64,000 nucleotides of DNA from Desulfobaculum xiamenense (GTDB lineage Bacteria > Desulfobacterota > Desulfovibrionia > Desulfovibrionales > Desulfovibrionaceae): the NCBI RefSeq assembly GCF_011927665.1, contig NZ_JAATJA010000005.1, forward strand, positions 62,001 through 126,000, written 5' to 3'. Positions 35,513 to 43,258 of this stretch are shown piece after piece. Numbering within the stretch: position 1 is the stretch's first letter; each line of letters opens with the position of its first letter. Under the pieces are notes generated by a model. The model was not told the origin of the DNA, did not search any database, and saw only the letters and a list, made by a program, of their open reading frames with translations. Both the position numbers and the translations under genes were made by a program.

Positions 35513-35540
35513 GCGTGCCGCATCCAGCAATGCGGCACGC
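35513..35540 (+). terminator. Intercistronic hairpin
   Basis: A perfect 11-bp stem (GCGTGCCGCAT / ATGCGGCACGC) with a six-base loop just behind the beta-rich gene. There is no T tail, so it may attenuate or protect the transcript rather than end it. Confidence 0.5.
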
Positions 35541-35567
35541 ACAACAGCTCGCACCATGGACGGCAGC

Positions 35568-35894
35568 ATGCGCAAACATGTACTTCGACAAAGCGACGAC
35601 GGCAAAACCGTGAACATCGCTCTCGGCGACGAGCTGCTTCTTCATCTGGCGGAGAACCCGACCACTGGCTACGGCTGGGAATTCTCGTCCCCACTGGAAG
35701 CCACCGGGGTATCCCTTCTTTACGACACCTTCGAACCGCCGACATCCAGAAACGACGGAGCTGGCGGCCTGCGCATCCTCACCCTTCGCGCCCAGAAAAA
35801 AGGCCAAACCATCCTGAAACTCGCATACCGCCGTCCATGGGAACGCGAAGAGGATACGCCCATGCGTATCACTTTCACCCTGAATATAATGTAA
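35568..35894 (+). CDS. Chagasin-family (I42) inhibitor of papain-like proteases
   Basis: A 108-residue single-domain protein with the three inhibitory loops of chagasin: NPTTGYGW at residues 30-37 (L4 loop, normally NPTTGF/Y), a Gly-rich NDGAGGLR segment (L2 loop), and RRPWE (L6 loop, RPW). This beta-sandwich family plugs the active-site cleft of C1 cysteine proteases. No signal peptide is seen. The start is placed at 35568 (a weak GGACGG before it); ATG at 35556 is an alternative, and earlier starts would run through the hairpin. It lies between the beta-rich gene and the C1A protease, its obvious partner. Confidence 0.88.
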   Translation: MRKHVLRQSDDGKTVNIALGDELLLHLAENPTTGYGWEFSSPLEATGVSLLYDTFEPPTSRNDGAGGLRILTLRAQKKGQTILKLAYRRPWEREEDTPMRITFTLNIM

Positions 35895-35996
35895 CGCCGC
35901 ATCCCCGGCGCGCCCGTCCGCGCTCTGACGCGCACACGAGGCAGTAGCGTCCCCAGGCCGTCGACACTGGATGCGCTTTCGCAAAGGAGACGACGC

Positions 35997-37910
35997 ATGA
36001 CCAACGACACGAAACGCTTCATCAGTTCGTTGCAGGGTCTGCTTGCCCTGCGAAACGCAACATGGGAAGCGGGAGAGACGCCCGTATCCCTCATTCCCGA
36101 CAAAGAATGGAAACAGATGCTCGGCTGCCACCCCGGCGAGGGAGAACCATCCCTGCAGGAGGCGGAAACGCTGGCTCGAACCCGCTACCGGCAGCACAGG
36201 GAAATGTACATGAGGGCAGAGGCGGGAACGTCCGCGTATCCCACCGCCTTCGATTGGCGCAACGTGAACGGACGCAATTTCGTAACGCCCGTCACGAATC
36301 AGAAGACTTGCGGTTCGTGCGTGGCCTTCGCCTCAACGGCGACCCTCGAAGCCAACGTGCGGACCCACGTCGATGTGGCGTGCAATGATTCCGGCAGCGC
36401 GGTGCTGCCCGTTCTTTCGCCCGCACAAATGTTCTTCTGCAACAATTGCAAATGCTCGCAGGGCTGGAACAACCCCAGCGCCATGTACTACGCGAAGACC
36501 ACCGGCGTGGTTCCGGAAGCCTGCTTTCCCTATTCCCCCAAGGACCAGCCCTGCAAACTCTGCGGCAATTGGGCGCAACAGGTGACCAAAGTCGGAAACT
36601 ACACGGGAATGAACGATCCCGCAGCCATGAAAACGTGGTTGAGCAGCAGAGGACCGCTGCTGACATGCTTCAGCGTCTACGAGGACTTCCGCCACTACAA
36701 GAGGGGCGTCTATCGACACACGTCGGGCGCTTTGCAAGGTGGGCACGCCGTATGCTGCGTAGGCTACAGCGACGCTCTCGCAGCATGGCTGTGCAAAAAC
36801 AGTTGGGGCTCAGGCTGGGGCGAGAGCGGGTATTTCTGGATCGGCTACGGCGAGTGCGGCATCGACGCGACAATGTATAGGGTAGACACCTTCGACACTG
36901 TCCATCCGCTATACAACGACCTTTTCGTTCGCGACAATCTCTCAGACATAGGCCAAATACCCGACAATGGATCGGCCTGCTCCAGCCCGGACATCATCCC
37001 GTGGGGACCGATGCCACAGGCGAACCCGCAGGCCTTCTTCGCGGGGAATTGGCGCTCGGACGTATCCCGCGACATTTCGGCCGGCGAGGTCAACTATATT
37101 TACGTACGTGGCAAGAACCTGTCTCAGGGGCCAGCCTCGGGGCGCATCTTCCTGCACTGGAGCAAGGCCAGCATGCTCCTGTGGCCTTCACAATGGGGCA
37201 ACAACAAACTGAAGACCTCGGCAAAGGCGGACAGCGTGCCCATCGCCGTCTCTGGACAGGGACAAATCGTAGTGGGAGCGGACCCATTCGAATGGAGCCC
37301 CGACACGATTTCCGGAGATCATTACTGCCTCATCACCCGCATCGAAACCGCGCCCCATCCCAACCCAATCCCCGCGGACGGAGACATCAAGGACTTTGCT
37401 TCATGGCTGCTCGGCAACCCCGCCGTCGCCATGCGCAACGTCAAGGTCGTCAACATGGCCGACAAGCCGGACCTGAACGTTCCGGTGCTGCTGGAGGCCC
37501 CACAGGACATGGACCTCTATGTCGCTCTCGTCGCCAGCAATCTCCCAAAGGGAAGCGCCGTACGTTTTACCTGCGGCGACTCGCGGGCCGAACCCTTGCT
37601 GACCATGCCGAAAACCACGATTTCCGACTCCCGTTCGTTCCTGACGGGAATGCCCGTCCGGCTACCCGCCGGATTCAGCGCCGACGTCGTCGTCAGTTTC
37701 TGGCGCAACGGTCAGCAACTCGATACTCCGGGCTCCATCAGCGTTGAATCGTTCTATCTGGTCGATGAAGACCACCCGCTGGCGGAGCACGGATTCGATA
37801 CCGCCACCTTCATGGCGCTGACCACGCCGCTGGAAGGTATGCCCAAACAGGATTCAATCACACCTTCCCGCATGATTCGGGTCGGACAATTCACGATCAT
37901 CGTTCAGTAA
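35997..37910 (+). CDS. Papain-family (C1A) cysteine protease with C-terminal beta domains
   Basis: A 637-residue protein. Residues 1-85: propeptide-like region with WEAGETPVS and EWKQMLG, as in zymogen forms. Residues 86-300: C1A protease with oxyanion Q102, nucleophile C108 in KTCGSCVAF (Val replaces the usual Trp after Cys), H250 in GGHAVCCVGYS and N268 in CKNSWGSGWGESGYFWIGYG. More than ten cysteines suggest disulfides, yet no signal peptide is visible. Residues about 305-637 are paralogous to the neighbouring 348-aa protein. The ATG at 35997 has GGAG upstream. Preceded by its likely inhibitor. Active protease is predicted; site of action is open. Confidence 0.93.
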   Translation: MTNDTKRFISSLQGLLALRNATWEAGETPVSLIPDKEWKQMLGCHPGEGEPSLQEAETLARTRYRQHREMYMRAEAGTSAYPTAFDWRNVNGRNFVTPVTNQKTCGSCVAFASTATLEANVRTHVDVACNDSGSAVLPVLSPAQMFFCNNCKCSQGWNNPSAMYYAKTTGVVPEACFPYSPKDQPCKLCGNWAQQVTKVGNYTGMNDPAAMKTWLSSRGPLLTCFSVYEDFRHYKRGVYRHTSGALQGGHAVCCVGYSDALAAWLCKNSWGSGWGESGYFWIGYGECGIDATMYRVDTFDTVHPLYNDLFVRDNLSDIGQIPDNGSACSSPDIIPWGPMPQANPQAFFAGNWRSDVSRDISAGEVNYIYVRGKNLSQGPASGRIFLHWSKASMLLWPSQWGNNKLKTSAKADSVPIAVSGQGQIVVGADPFEWSPDTISGDHYCLITRIETAPHPNPIPADGDIKDFASWLLGNPAVAMRNVKVVNMADKPDLNVPVLLEAPQDMDLYVALVASNLPKGSAVRFTCGDSRAEPLLTMPKTTISDSRSFLTGMPVRLPAGFSADVVVSFWRNGQQLDTPGSISVESFYLVDEDHPLAEHGFDTATFMALTTPLEGMPKQDSITPSRMIRVGQFTIIVQ

Positions 37911-37927
37911 CACGAAACGCACGACAC

Positions 37928-37965
37928 GGCCGCGCCCAGAAATGGTGCGCGGCCCTTCCCTTTCT
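37928..37965 (+). terminator. Terminator of the protease cassette
   Basis: A stem GGCCGCGC / GCGCGGCC with inner CC/GG pairs and a pyrimidine-rich tail, 17 bases after the protease stop. Confidence 0.6.
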
Positions 37966-38038
37966 CTCTCGCCCACAGCCCTTGCCCCCGACTCCCCCGC
38001 CATTGCCCCCCCAACCTTCATTGGCCTATGATCCATTC

Positions 38039-38126
38039 CGCCTGCCGACCCTGCGGTTGACGATGGAAAGGCTCCGCAGCGGTATCCCCGGCCGGGGGCC
38101 AGCTCTGTTGGGGGATTCGGCAGGCG
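38039..38126. ncRNA. Possible structured RNA of unknown class
   Basis: Perfect 10-bp arms CGCCTGCCGA (38039-38048) and TCGGCAGGCG (38117-38126) enclose a second stem CTGCGG/CCGCAG (38051-38056, 38074-38079) and a self-complementary CCCCGGCCGGGG element, giving a three-way junction. It matches no tRNA (no T-loop consensus), SRP RNA or riboswitch I know. Transcription strand unknown. Confidence 0.3.
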
Positions 38127-38323
38127 TTCCGTCGCGCCCTTGCGCGCACGCACAGACCCCACAGAAAAATCCACACCCCAACCGTCCGCCCCACCATGCG
38201 AAACGGCAGGGCGCCCTGCGGCAACGCCCGTAGCGCAACGTTTTCCGCTTGCCTTCCGTGCCGGATGCCTTATGTATTGTATGGGGAGGGAAGCCCCGAG
38301 GAGACGCACATTACCGGCGGAAA

Positions 38324-38461
38324 ATGACCGGACTTCCCATCCCCCTTGAATCTCGGATACACACGCTCGACACCGATCTCAGGGTCCGGAAACCGGACCA
38401 GATTCCCCCGGAACGCGCCCTCGTCCGTCACCGGAAACGGAAACTGGACTTGCCCACATAA
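38324..38461 (+). CDS. Possible 45-residue basic protein
   Basis: Begins MTGLPIPLESRIHTLDTDL and ends RHRKRKLDLPT: one short amphipathic helix followed by a strongly basic C-terminus, loosely like the small DUF465/YdcH helical proteins. GGCGG lies a few bases upstream, and a plausible TTGCCT/TATTGT promoter lies about 70 bases upstream. Low-confidence gene. Confidence 0.35.
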   Translation: MTGLPIPLESRIHTLDTDLRVRKPDQIPPERALVRHRKRKLDLPT

Positions 38462-38662
38462 AGCAGACACGTCCACGGCCTGAAAAGGCCGCCAACTGTT
38501 CCGACCGCCGCGACCCGCCACCTCTCCCGCGGCCCGGCACTCCTGGCGGCACGGAGTGCCCCGGAACAAGACCGGACGTCGAATGCTGCGCAGGATTTCC
38601 CTCCCCCACTTTCCTGCAAAACAAGGGGACGGCCACTGGTCGTCCCCTTTCTCCTTGCCCGC

Positions 38663-38696
38663 AAAAAGGCGGCATCCCGTTTTACGAAATGCCGCC
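38663..38696 (-). terminator. Terminator of the UGPase gene
   Basis: On the minus strand GGCGGCAT and ATGCCGCC arms close over a 13-base loop and are followed by TTTTTG, 55 bases after the stop. Confidence 0.75.
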
Positions 38697-38750
38697 AACA
38701 AGCGAACACAGCGCCTCACGCGCCCTTCACTCTTTCTCCAGAATCCGCAT

Positions 38751-40157
38751 TCAACGAAAAACCGACGCGGCTCCATGGACGCGAATGCTCTCGTCACCGC
38801 TCAGGACGACACCGTCCCCGAAGGTCACGTCTCCCGTGACGCACAGCGAGGAGCACCCGACCATCGACGGAGGTCCCTGCGGAAAGCGCCGCGTGAAATC
38901 GTCAATACGCGTGTAATAGCGCGAATCCAGCCGCACGGACGGTAACGCCGCCGCCCGGTCCGGATGCGGCGCAAGGGAGAAGTCATCGCGCAATTCGTAG
39001 CAGTCGGACATGACGGTCAGCAGATCCGCCGTGGTCTTGACCGGCGCGAAGCGGCTTCGGGGCACCTCAACCGCCGAGGCCTTCGGGAAGCAGGCAATGG
39101 CCGCACCCATTGCCGTCTCGACCTGAATGACCTTCGGCGAGCCGAGATTGCGCGGGTCGATGTTCTTGCGATTCCTGATGAGCGCAAGCGGCACCATGCC
39201 TTCGCGCAGAACGACTTCTTCCACGGCCGCGAGGTCGAGCCAGATGGAGTTGGTATTGAAATAGCGATGCCGGGCGACATTCTGGAAATGCTCCAGGTCT
39301 TCGTTCGGGCACTGCGAAATTTCGCGCAGGACGAGCCGTCCGTCCCGAAGCCGCGCCAGATGCCCGCCCTTGCGATCCGTATCCTGCCGCCGGGCAACCT
39401 CCATCACGAAGGGCAGCTTTTCGGCGGCGATATAGCCCAGAAGCGCCGGGTCGAGCAGCGCGCCGAGGTTGTCCGAATTGGACACGAAGGCGTAGCGGAT
39501 TCCTGCCGCCAGCAATTGCGGCAAAAGATGCGAGGTAACCAGCGAGGTGTAGATGTCGCCATGTCCGGGCGGATTCCACTCCAGCTCGGGGTCGGGCAGC
39601 CACCGGGCGGGTTCCAGCGAATCGGCGAGCACCTTGGGGAAGCGGTTTTGCATGAACGTGAGGGGTAGCCCGGTCGCGGCATTATCGAACCCGCGCATGG
39701 CGGCCAGCGTATCCTCATGCGTACGGAAGCTGTTCATCAGCAGAAGCGGCGTGTTCACGCCGTAGCTGCTACGCAGGCACTCCACCTGCGCCCGGATGAG
39801 ATCGAGGAAGGTCATCCCATCCCGCACCGGAATGATCGATTTGGCGCGCTCAAGCCCCATGCTCGTTCCGAGTCCGCCGTTGAGCTTGATGATGGCCACC
39901 TGATTCATGAGCGTCATGCCCAGATCGGTGTAGTCGGCAAGCTCGCCGTAGCGCCGTATCTCGCCCTCTTTCACCGGAACGACGGAGCGCTCCGGCATAT
40001 CGCCCGTCTCGCCGCACAGAAGGCGGTCGTAGAGCGACTTAAAAACGTTGAGGACCATCGGATCGAGACCCGCCTGCTCCATCTTCTCGGCAAAGGGCCG
40101 AAACCGGGCATGCAGGTCGCAGGATGCTGTTTCGAGCAACTCGCGCAAGGCATTCAT
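38751..40157 (-). CDS. UTP-glucose-1-phosphate uridylyltransferase, eukaryotic-type (UDPGP family)
   Basis: A 468-residue enzyme making UDP-glucose from UTP and glucose 1-phosphate. It is of the UGP2-like family, not the 290-residue bacterial GalU: the nucleotide-binding signature LNGGLGTSMG is near residue 93, followed by KSIIPV, NPPGHGDIY, FVSNSDNLGA, and FNTNSIWLDL near residue 300. The C-terminal part forms the left-handed beta-helix-like end (VGCSSLCVTGDVTFGDGVVLSG). UDPGP members also include UDP-sugar and UDP-GlcNAc pyrophosphorylases, so the sugar is probable rather than proven. Its promoter region holds a run of nine Cs. Confidence 0.88.
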   Translation of the reverse strand: MNALRELLETASCDLHARFRPFAEKMEQAGLDPMVLNVFKSLYDRLLCGETGDMPERSVVPVKEGEIRRYGELADYTDLGMTLMNQVAIIKLNGGLGTSMGLERAKSIIPVRDGMTFLDLIRAQVECLRSSYGVNTPLLLMNSFRTHEDTLAAMRGFDNAATGLPLTFMQNRFPKVLADSLEPARWLPDPELEWNPPGHGDIYTSLVTSHLLPQLLAAGIRYAFVSNSDNLGALLDPALLGYIAAEKLPFVMEVARRQDTDRKGGHLARLRDGRLVLREISQCPNEDLEHFQNVARHRYFNTNSIWLDLAAVEEVVLREGMVPLALIRNRKNIDPRNLGSPKVIQVETAMGAAIACFPKASAVEVPRSRFAPVKTTADLLTVMSDCYELRDDFSLAPHPDRAAALPSVRLDSRYYTRIDDFTRRFPQGPPSMVGCSSLCVTGDVTFGDGVVLSGDESIRVHGAASVFR

Positions 40158-40238
40158 GCTGTCTCCTCGCTCGTGGCGGACGCTGGTTTTCGGCCGGAAC
40201 TCGCTCCGGCCAACGGATGGCCACCGCCCCGACGTACA

Positions 40239-40247
40239 GGGGGGGGG
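40239..40247. repeat. Homopolymer run of nine G
   Basis: Nine consecutive G on the plus strand (C on the UGPase coding strand), 82-90 bp upstream of the UGPase start codon. It is the longest homopolymer I noticed in the window. Confidence 0.9.
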
Positions 40248-40480
40248 ACACGGCGGCGCCCCATGTTAGCGCAGTCCGAAGTCTCGCGCCATGGGTTTGC
40301 GCGCAAAACCCGACACCTCATCACGCTGGCCTTCCGCAACGAGCGAAAACGCCAAACGAATGCCAAGGGCGAGCCGACCGCGCACAGCGCAATCGCCACC
40401 CGACGAACGAAGTCACTCGAATTGAAAAGAGAACGAACCGACCGCGAGAGCCGTCGAGGCGCAGAAGGCGGGACGAAGGT

Positions 40481-40507
40481 GCGCGTCGCGGTTTCGCCGC
40501 GACGCGC
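40481..40507 (-). terminator. Hairpin after the 109-aa gene
   Basis: A perfect 11-bp stem (GCGCGTCGCGG and complement) with a five-base loop, directly behind the stop. On the minus strand a six-T run precedes rather than follows it, so termination efficiency is uncertain. Confidence 0.45.
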
Positions 40508-40513
40508 AAAAAA

Positions 40514-40843
40514 TCAATGGATGTTGTTCGTGAACATCATGTTCGCGTACATGCTCTTGTAAAAATCGTTAACCCGCTCGGCAAGGCGCATCCGGCCCGC
40601 CTCGGCGTCAGCCTCCGTATCGAAGAAGGCAGCCAGATCGCGGGCCACGCCGTCGCCTTGATCTCCGACAGGCTGATCGAGATGGACGCGGAAATAGTAC
40701 TGCTCCTTCTCGTAGGGCTGCTCGGCATCGGGATAGGTCTTCTCCACCCAGCCAATGGCCCTGATGTGAGCGAGAGGGACAAGAAAGCCCTCGATGTGCA
40801 CCAGAAAGTCGAATTCAGGATATTCATCCATCTCAGAATGCAT
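40514..40843 (-). CDS. Hypothetical protein (109 aa)
   Basis: A 109-residue soluble acidic protein, MHSEMDEYPEFDFLVHI..., with a central LVPLAHIRAIGWVEKTYP and a Met/Phe-rich C-terminus. GGAG lies nine bases before the ATG. A much longer in-frame extension upstream has Arg/Cys/Gly-rich composition and is not coding-like. The gene stands alone between the UGPase gene and cobD. I recognise no domain. Confidence 0.7.
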   Translation of the reverse strand: MHSEMDEYPEFDFLVHIEGFLVPLAHIRAIGWVEKTYPDAEQPYEKEQYYFRVHLDQPVGDQGDGVARDLAAFFDTEADAEAGRMRLAERVNDFYKSMYANMMFTNNIH

Positions 40844-40983
40844 GGAACGTACTCCGATCGTCTGTGCCGGGAGGACATCCTCCGGGCGTGCAATCCACAT
40901 GAGGGGCGCGCAAGGCCCCAGCTGGCAAGCCCGGTCTATACGCATTCGGCACGAAGGGCAACACCCGCATGTGCGCGCGTTGA

Positions 40984-41934
40984 TCACACAAGGGCCAGCG
41001 CCGACAGACAAACCAAACCGACCACGCACAGGAAACCCGCCACACGGACGAGCTTCAGCAGATGAGCGATGGACGCGGCGTCCCACTCGCACCCTTCCGG
41101 GCCGAGGTGTGGCTTGTGGTGTTCCACACCGAAATACACGGCCGGACCGCCCATGGAGCGCCCGCACAGCAGCGCCGCGGCGGCCATGGGCCACCCGGCG
41201 TTGGGGCTGGCGCTTCGGGCCGCGTGTTCGCGCACGTCGCGAAGCGCCGCGCGCACATCGCCCCCACAGAGGAGCGCCGCGCCAACAAGGCAGACCGCCG
41301 AAAGCCGCGCAGGAATCCACGCCAGGACATCATCCATGCGTGCCGCGCCCCATCCGAAGTCGCGATAGCGTTCGGTCTTGTATCCCCACATCGAATCAAG
41401 CGTGCTCACGGCCTTGTACGCCCACAGGAGCGCCGGGCCGCCAAGCACAAGGTAGAAAAACGGAGCGACGAATCCGTCGTTGAGGTTCTCGCTGACCGTC
41501 TCGGCCAGCCCGGCACGGACCTGCGCCTCGGTCATGTGCGCCGTTTCCCTGCTCACGAGCATGGACAGCGCACCGCGCGCCTCGTCCAGCAGCCCCGTAT
41601 CGAGCAGACCGGCGACGTGGCGGGCCTCGCACAGAAGCTGCCCCATGGCCAACCCGGCATAGGCCAGATAGACGGACGCCACAATACCGACGACCGGCAG
41701 GACCGCGACACCGGCGACCACGCACCACGCGCCAATGGCGAGCAGGCTCATGCACGCCACACCCTTGAGCTTCAGCCCTCCGCCCAACCGACGCGCCCAG
41801 TCCTCCAACCGAACGGCGCACGCACCAAGCGCCCGCACAGGATGCGGCAGGGCATGCGGATCACCAAACGCCGCATCGAGTACGACCGCGACAACAGGAA
41901 GCGCGACAGTCGAAAGCAACTCACCTGAAATCAT
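40984..41934 (-). CDS. cobD: Adenosylcobinamide-phosphate synthase CobD/CbiB
   Basis: A 316-residue inner-membrane enzyme attaching aminopropanol (phosphate) to adenosylcobyric acid in cobalamin synthesis. Family motifs: DAAFGDPHALPHPVRALG near residue 20, SRETAHMTEAQVRAGLAETVSENLNDGFVAP split over residues 125-155, and YKAVSTLDSMWGYK near residue 172. Five or so membrane helices. The start at 41934 fits the family's N-terminus and has GAGG about 11 bases upstream. No other cob gene is adjacent and I see no B12 riboswitch consensus in the leader. Confidence 0.92.
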   Translation of the reverse strand: MISGELLSTVALPVVAVVLDAAFGDPHALPHPVRALGACAVRLEDWARRLGGGLKLKGVACMSLLAIGAWCVVAGVAVLPVVGIVASVYLAYAGLAMGQLLCEARHVAGLLDTGLLDEARGALSMLVSRETAHMTEAQVRAGLAETVSENLNDGFVAPFFYLVLGGPALLWAYKAVSTLDSMWGYKTERYRDFGWGAARMDDVLAWIPARLSAVCLVGAALLCGGDVRAALRDVREHAARSASPNAGWPMAAAALLCGRSMGGPAVYFGVEHHKPHLGPEGCEWDAASIAHLLKLVRVAGFLCVVGLVCLSALALV

Positions 41935-42160
41935 TTGAAACAAAACCTCACATGGATATATATCCGTCGAGATCAGCAACAAGCCTGCGCAATACAAATC
42001 ATCGACAACGCCAAAGCAGCTCCACAGCACGCAGTTTTTCACGGGGCTAGCGCAATACCCGAAGGTATGCATCCATCTTACGGGCTTGACTTGCGTCACG
42101 CATTCCATGTTAAACAGTTGAGGATACTCCCCTAAAACCAGAAAACAGGAGTTGATGACC

Positions 42161-43147
42161 ATGAAAGGCGGCTACAGGCTCTCCATCGTCACCATTGCCA
42201 CCCTTGCCCTGATCATCTGCGCATGGTCGTCTCCGGCCCTGGCGAAAAAGGCCTACCTCGCCTATGGCGGCGGGCCGGTCGGCGGCACATTCAACTACTT
42301 CGCCAACGCCATGGCCAGCTATATCTCCAAGAGCTACGACGACATCGAAGTGTCCTCCGAAGGTTCGGGTGGTTCCACCGCGAACCTGAAGCGGCTGGAC
42401 AAGGGAGATGTAGACTTCGGCATCGTCTACTCCGGAGACGCCTACCTCGGTCGCCACGGCAGACTCCCGGAGGACGGCAACAAGTACACGAACGTACGGG
42501 CCATCTCCTACCTGTATGGAGCCCCTGCGCACCTCGTAGTGAAAAAGGGCGCGGGCTACAAGTCCGCAATGGACCTCGCCGGCAAGCGTGTCGCCATCGG
42601 CAACGCAGGCTCCGGCGCGGCAGCCGCGGCGGAACGCTTCTTCCGCCACATCGGCATCTGGGACAAGATCAAGCGCCAGAACATGGGCTACTCCGCTGCC
42701 GCATCGGCCTTCAACGACGGCAAGCTCGACGCGTTCTGGGTCTTCGTGGGATACCCCAACTCCTCGGTCATCGAGGCCGCGGCGCGCGACGAAATCCAGC
42801 TCCTCAACGTCCATGACGATGCCGTGCAGACCGGCTTCTACGACGTCTATCCCTTCTACTCGCCTGTCCAAATTCCCGCAGGCACCTACCGCGGGCAGGA
42901 CGGTCCGACCAAGTCCTTCCAGGACGCCGCCTACTGGTGCACCAACAACGTCCTGTCCGAGGACCTCGTCTACCGCGCCGTATCGTGCATCTACTCGCCC
43001 GAGGGCCTGAACCACATGGTCGCCGCCAAGAAGACCGCCTCCTCCATGACCATCGTGGACGGCCTCAAGGGCGTGGCCATTCCGGTCCATCCCGGTGCGG
43101 CGAAGTTCTGGCAGGAGAAGGGCCTCAAGGTCCCCACTCCGGAATGA
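42161..43147 (+). CDS. TAXI-type TRAP transporter solute-binding protein
   Basis: A 328-residue periplasmic receptor with signal peptide (cleavage after SSPALA, about residue 28). The TAXI-family start YLAYGGGPVGGTFNYFANAMA, the SSEGSGGSTANLKRLDKGDVDFGIVYS region and AGKRVAIGNAGSGAA are characteristic. AGGAG lies nine bases before the ATG at 42161; ATG at 42155 is too near it. TTGACT-type promoter elements lie about 70 bp upstream. Delivers substrate, commonly dicarboxylates such as glutamate, to the fused permease encoded next. Confidence 0.92.
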   Translation: MKGGYRLSIVTIATLALIICAWSSPALAKKAYLAYGGGPVGGTFNYFANAMASYISKSYDDIEVSSEGSGGSTANLKRLDKGDVDFGIVYSGDAYLGRHGRLPEDGNKYTNVRAISYLYGAPAHLVVKKGAGYKSAMDLAGKRVAIGNAGSGAAAAAERFFRHIGIWDKIKRQNMGYSAAASAFNDGKLDAFWVFVGYPNSSVIEAAARDEIQLLNVHDDAVQTGFYDVYPFYSPVQIPAGTYRGQDGPTKSFQDAAYWCTNNVLSEDLVYRAVSCIYSPEGLNHMVAAKKTASSMTIVDGLKGVAIPVHPGAAKFWQEKGLKVPTPE

Positions 43148-43258
43148 CGCACCCCCTCTGATCATCCGCGCGGGACCGGGCCCTCCGGTCCCGCGTTGCG
43201 TGAACGTCCCGCCAGCGCACCATCACGGGGTATCGCCCCAAGCACACCGGAGCCCGCC

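Larger units (their letters stand above)
37966..38750. other. Long gene-poor interval with structured elements
   Basis: About 790 bp between the protease and the convergent UGPase gene. It holds a three-way-junction-like inverted repeat (38039-38126), one possible 45-codon gene (38324-38461), a hairpin with AAGGGGACG/CGTCCCCTT arms (38623-38649) and the UGPase terminator. Longer frames here have Pro/Arg-rich, low-complexity products and look spurious. Confidence 0.5.
40158..40513. other. Intergenic region upstream of the UGPase gene
   Basis: About 356 bp with no supported gene. It holds a nine-base G run (40239-40247) some 80 bp upstream of the UGPase start and, at its right end, the hairpin behind the 109-aa gene. 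Confidence 0.5.

Noticed and set aside
38039-38126. tRNA-Sec or another long-variable-arm tRNA at the 88-nt inverted repeat
   Set aside because: No T-loop TTCRA, no plausible anticodon arm and no CCA on either strand.
37854-38309. Minus-strand frame over the end of the protease gene
   Set aside because: Overlaps the protease 3' end and its terminator, and the product is Arg/Gly/Pro-rich with no ribosome site.
41935-42150. Cobalamin riboswitch in front of cobD
   Set aside because: I looked for the B12 box and the usual conserved stems on the minus strand and found none; only a small ATACC/GGTAT hairpin is present.
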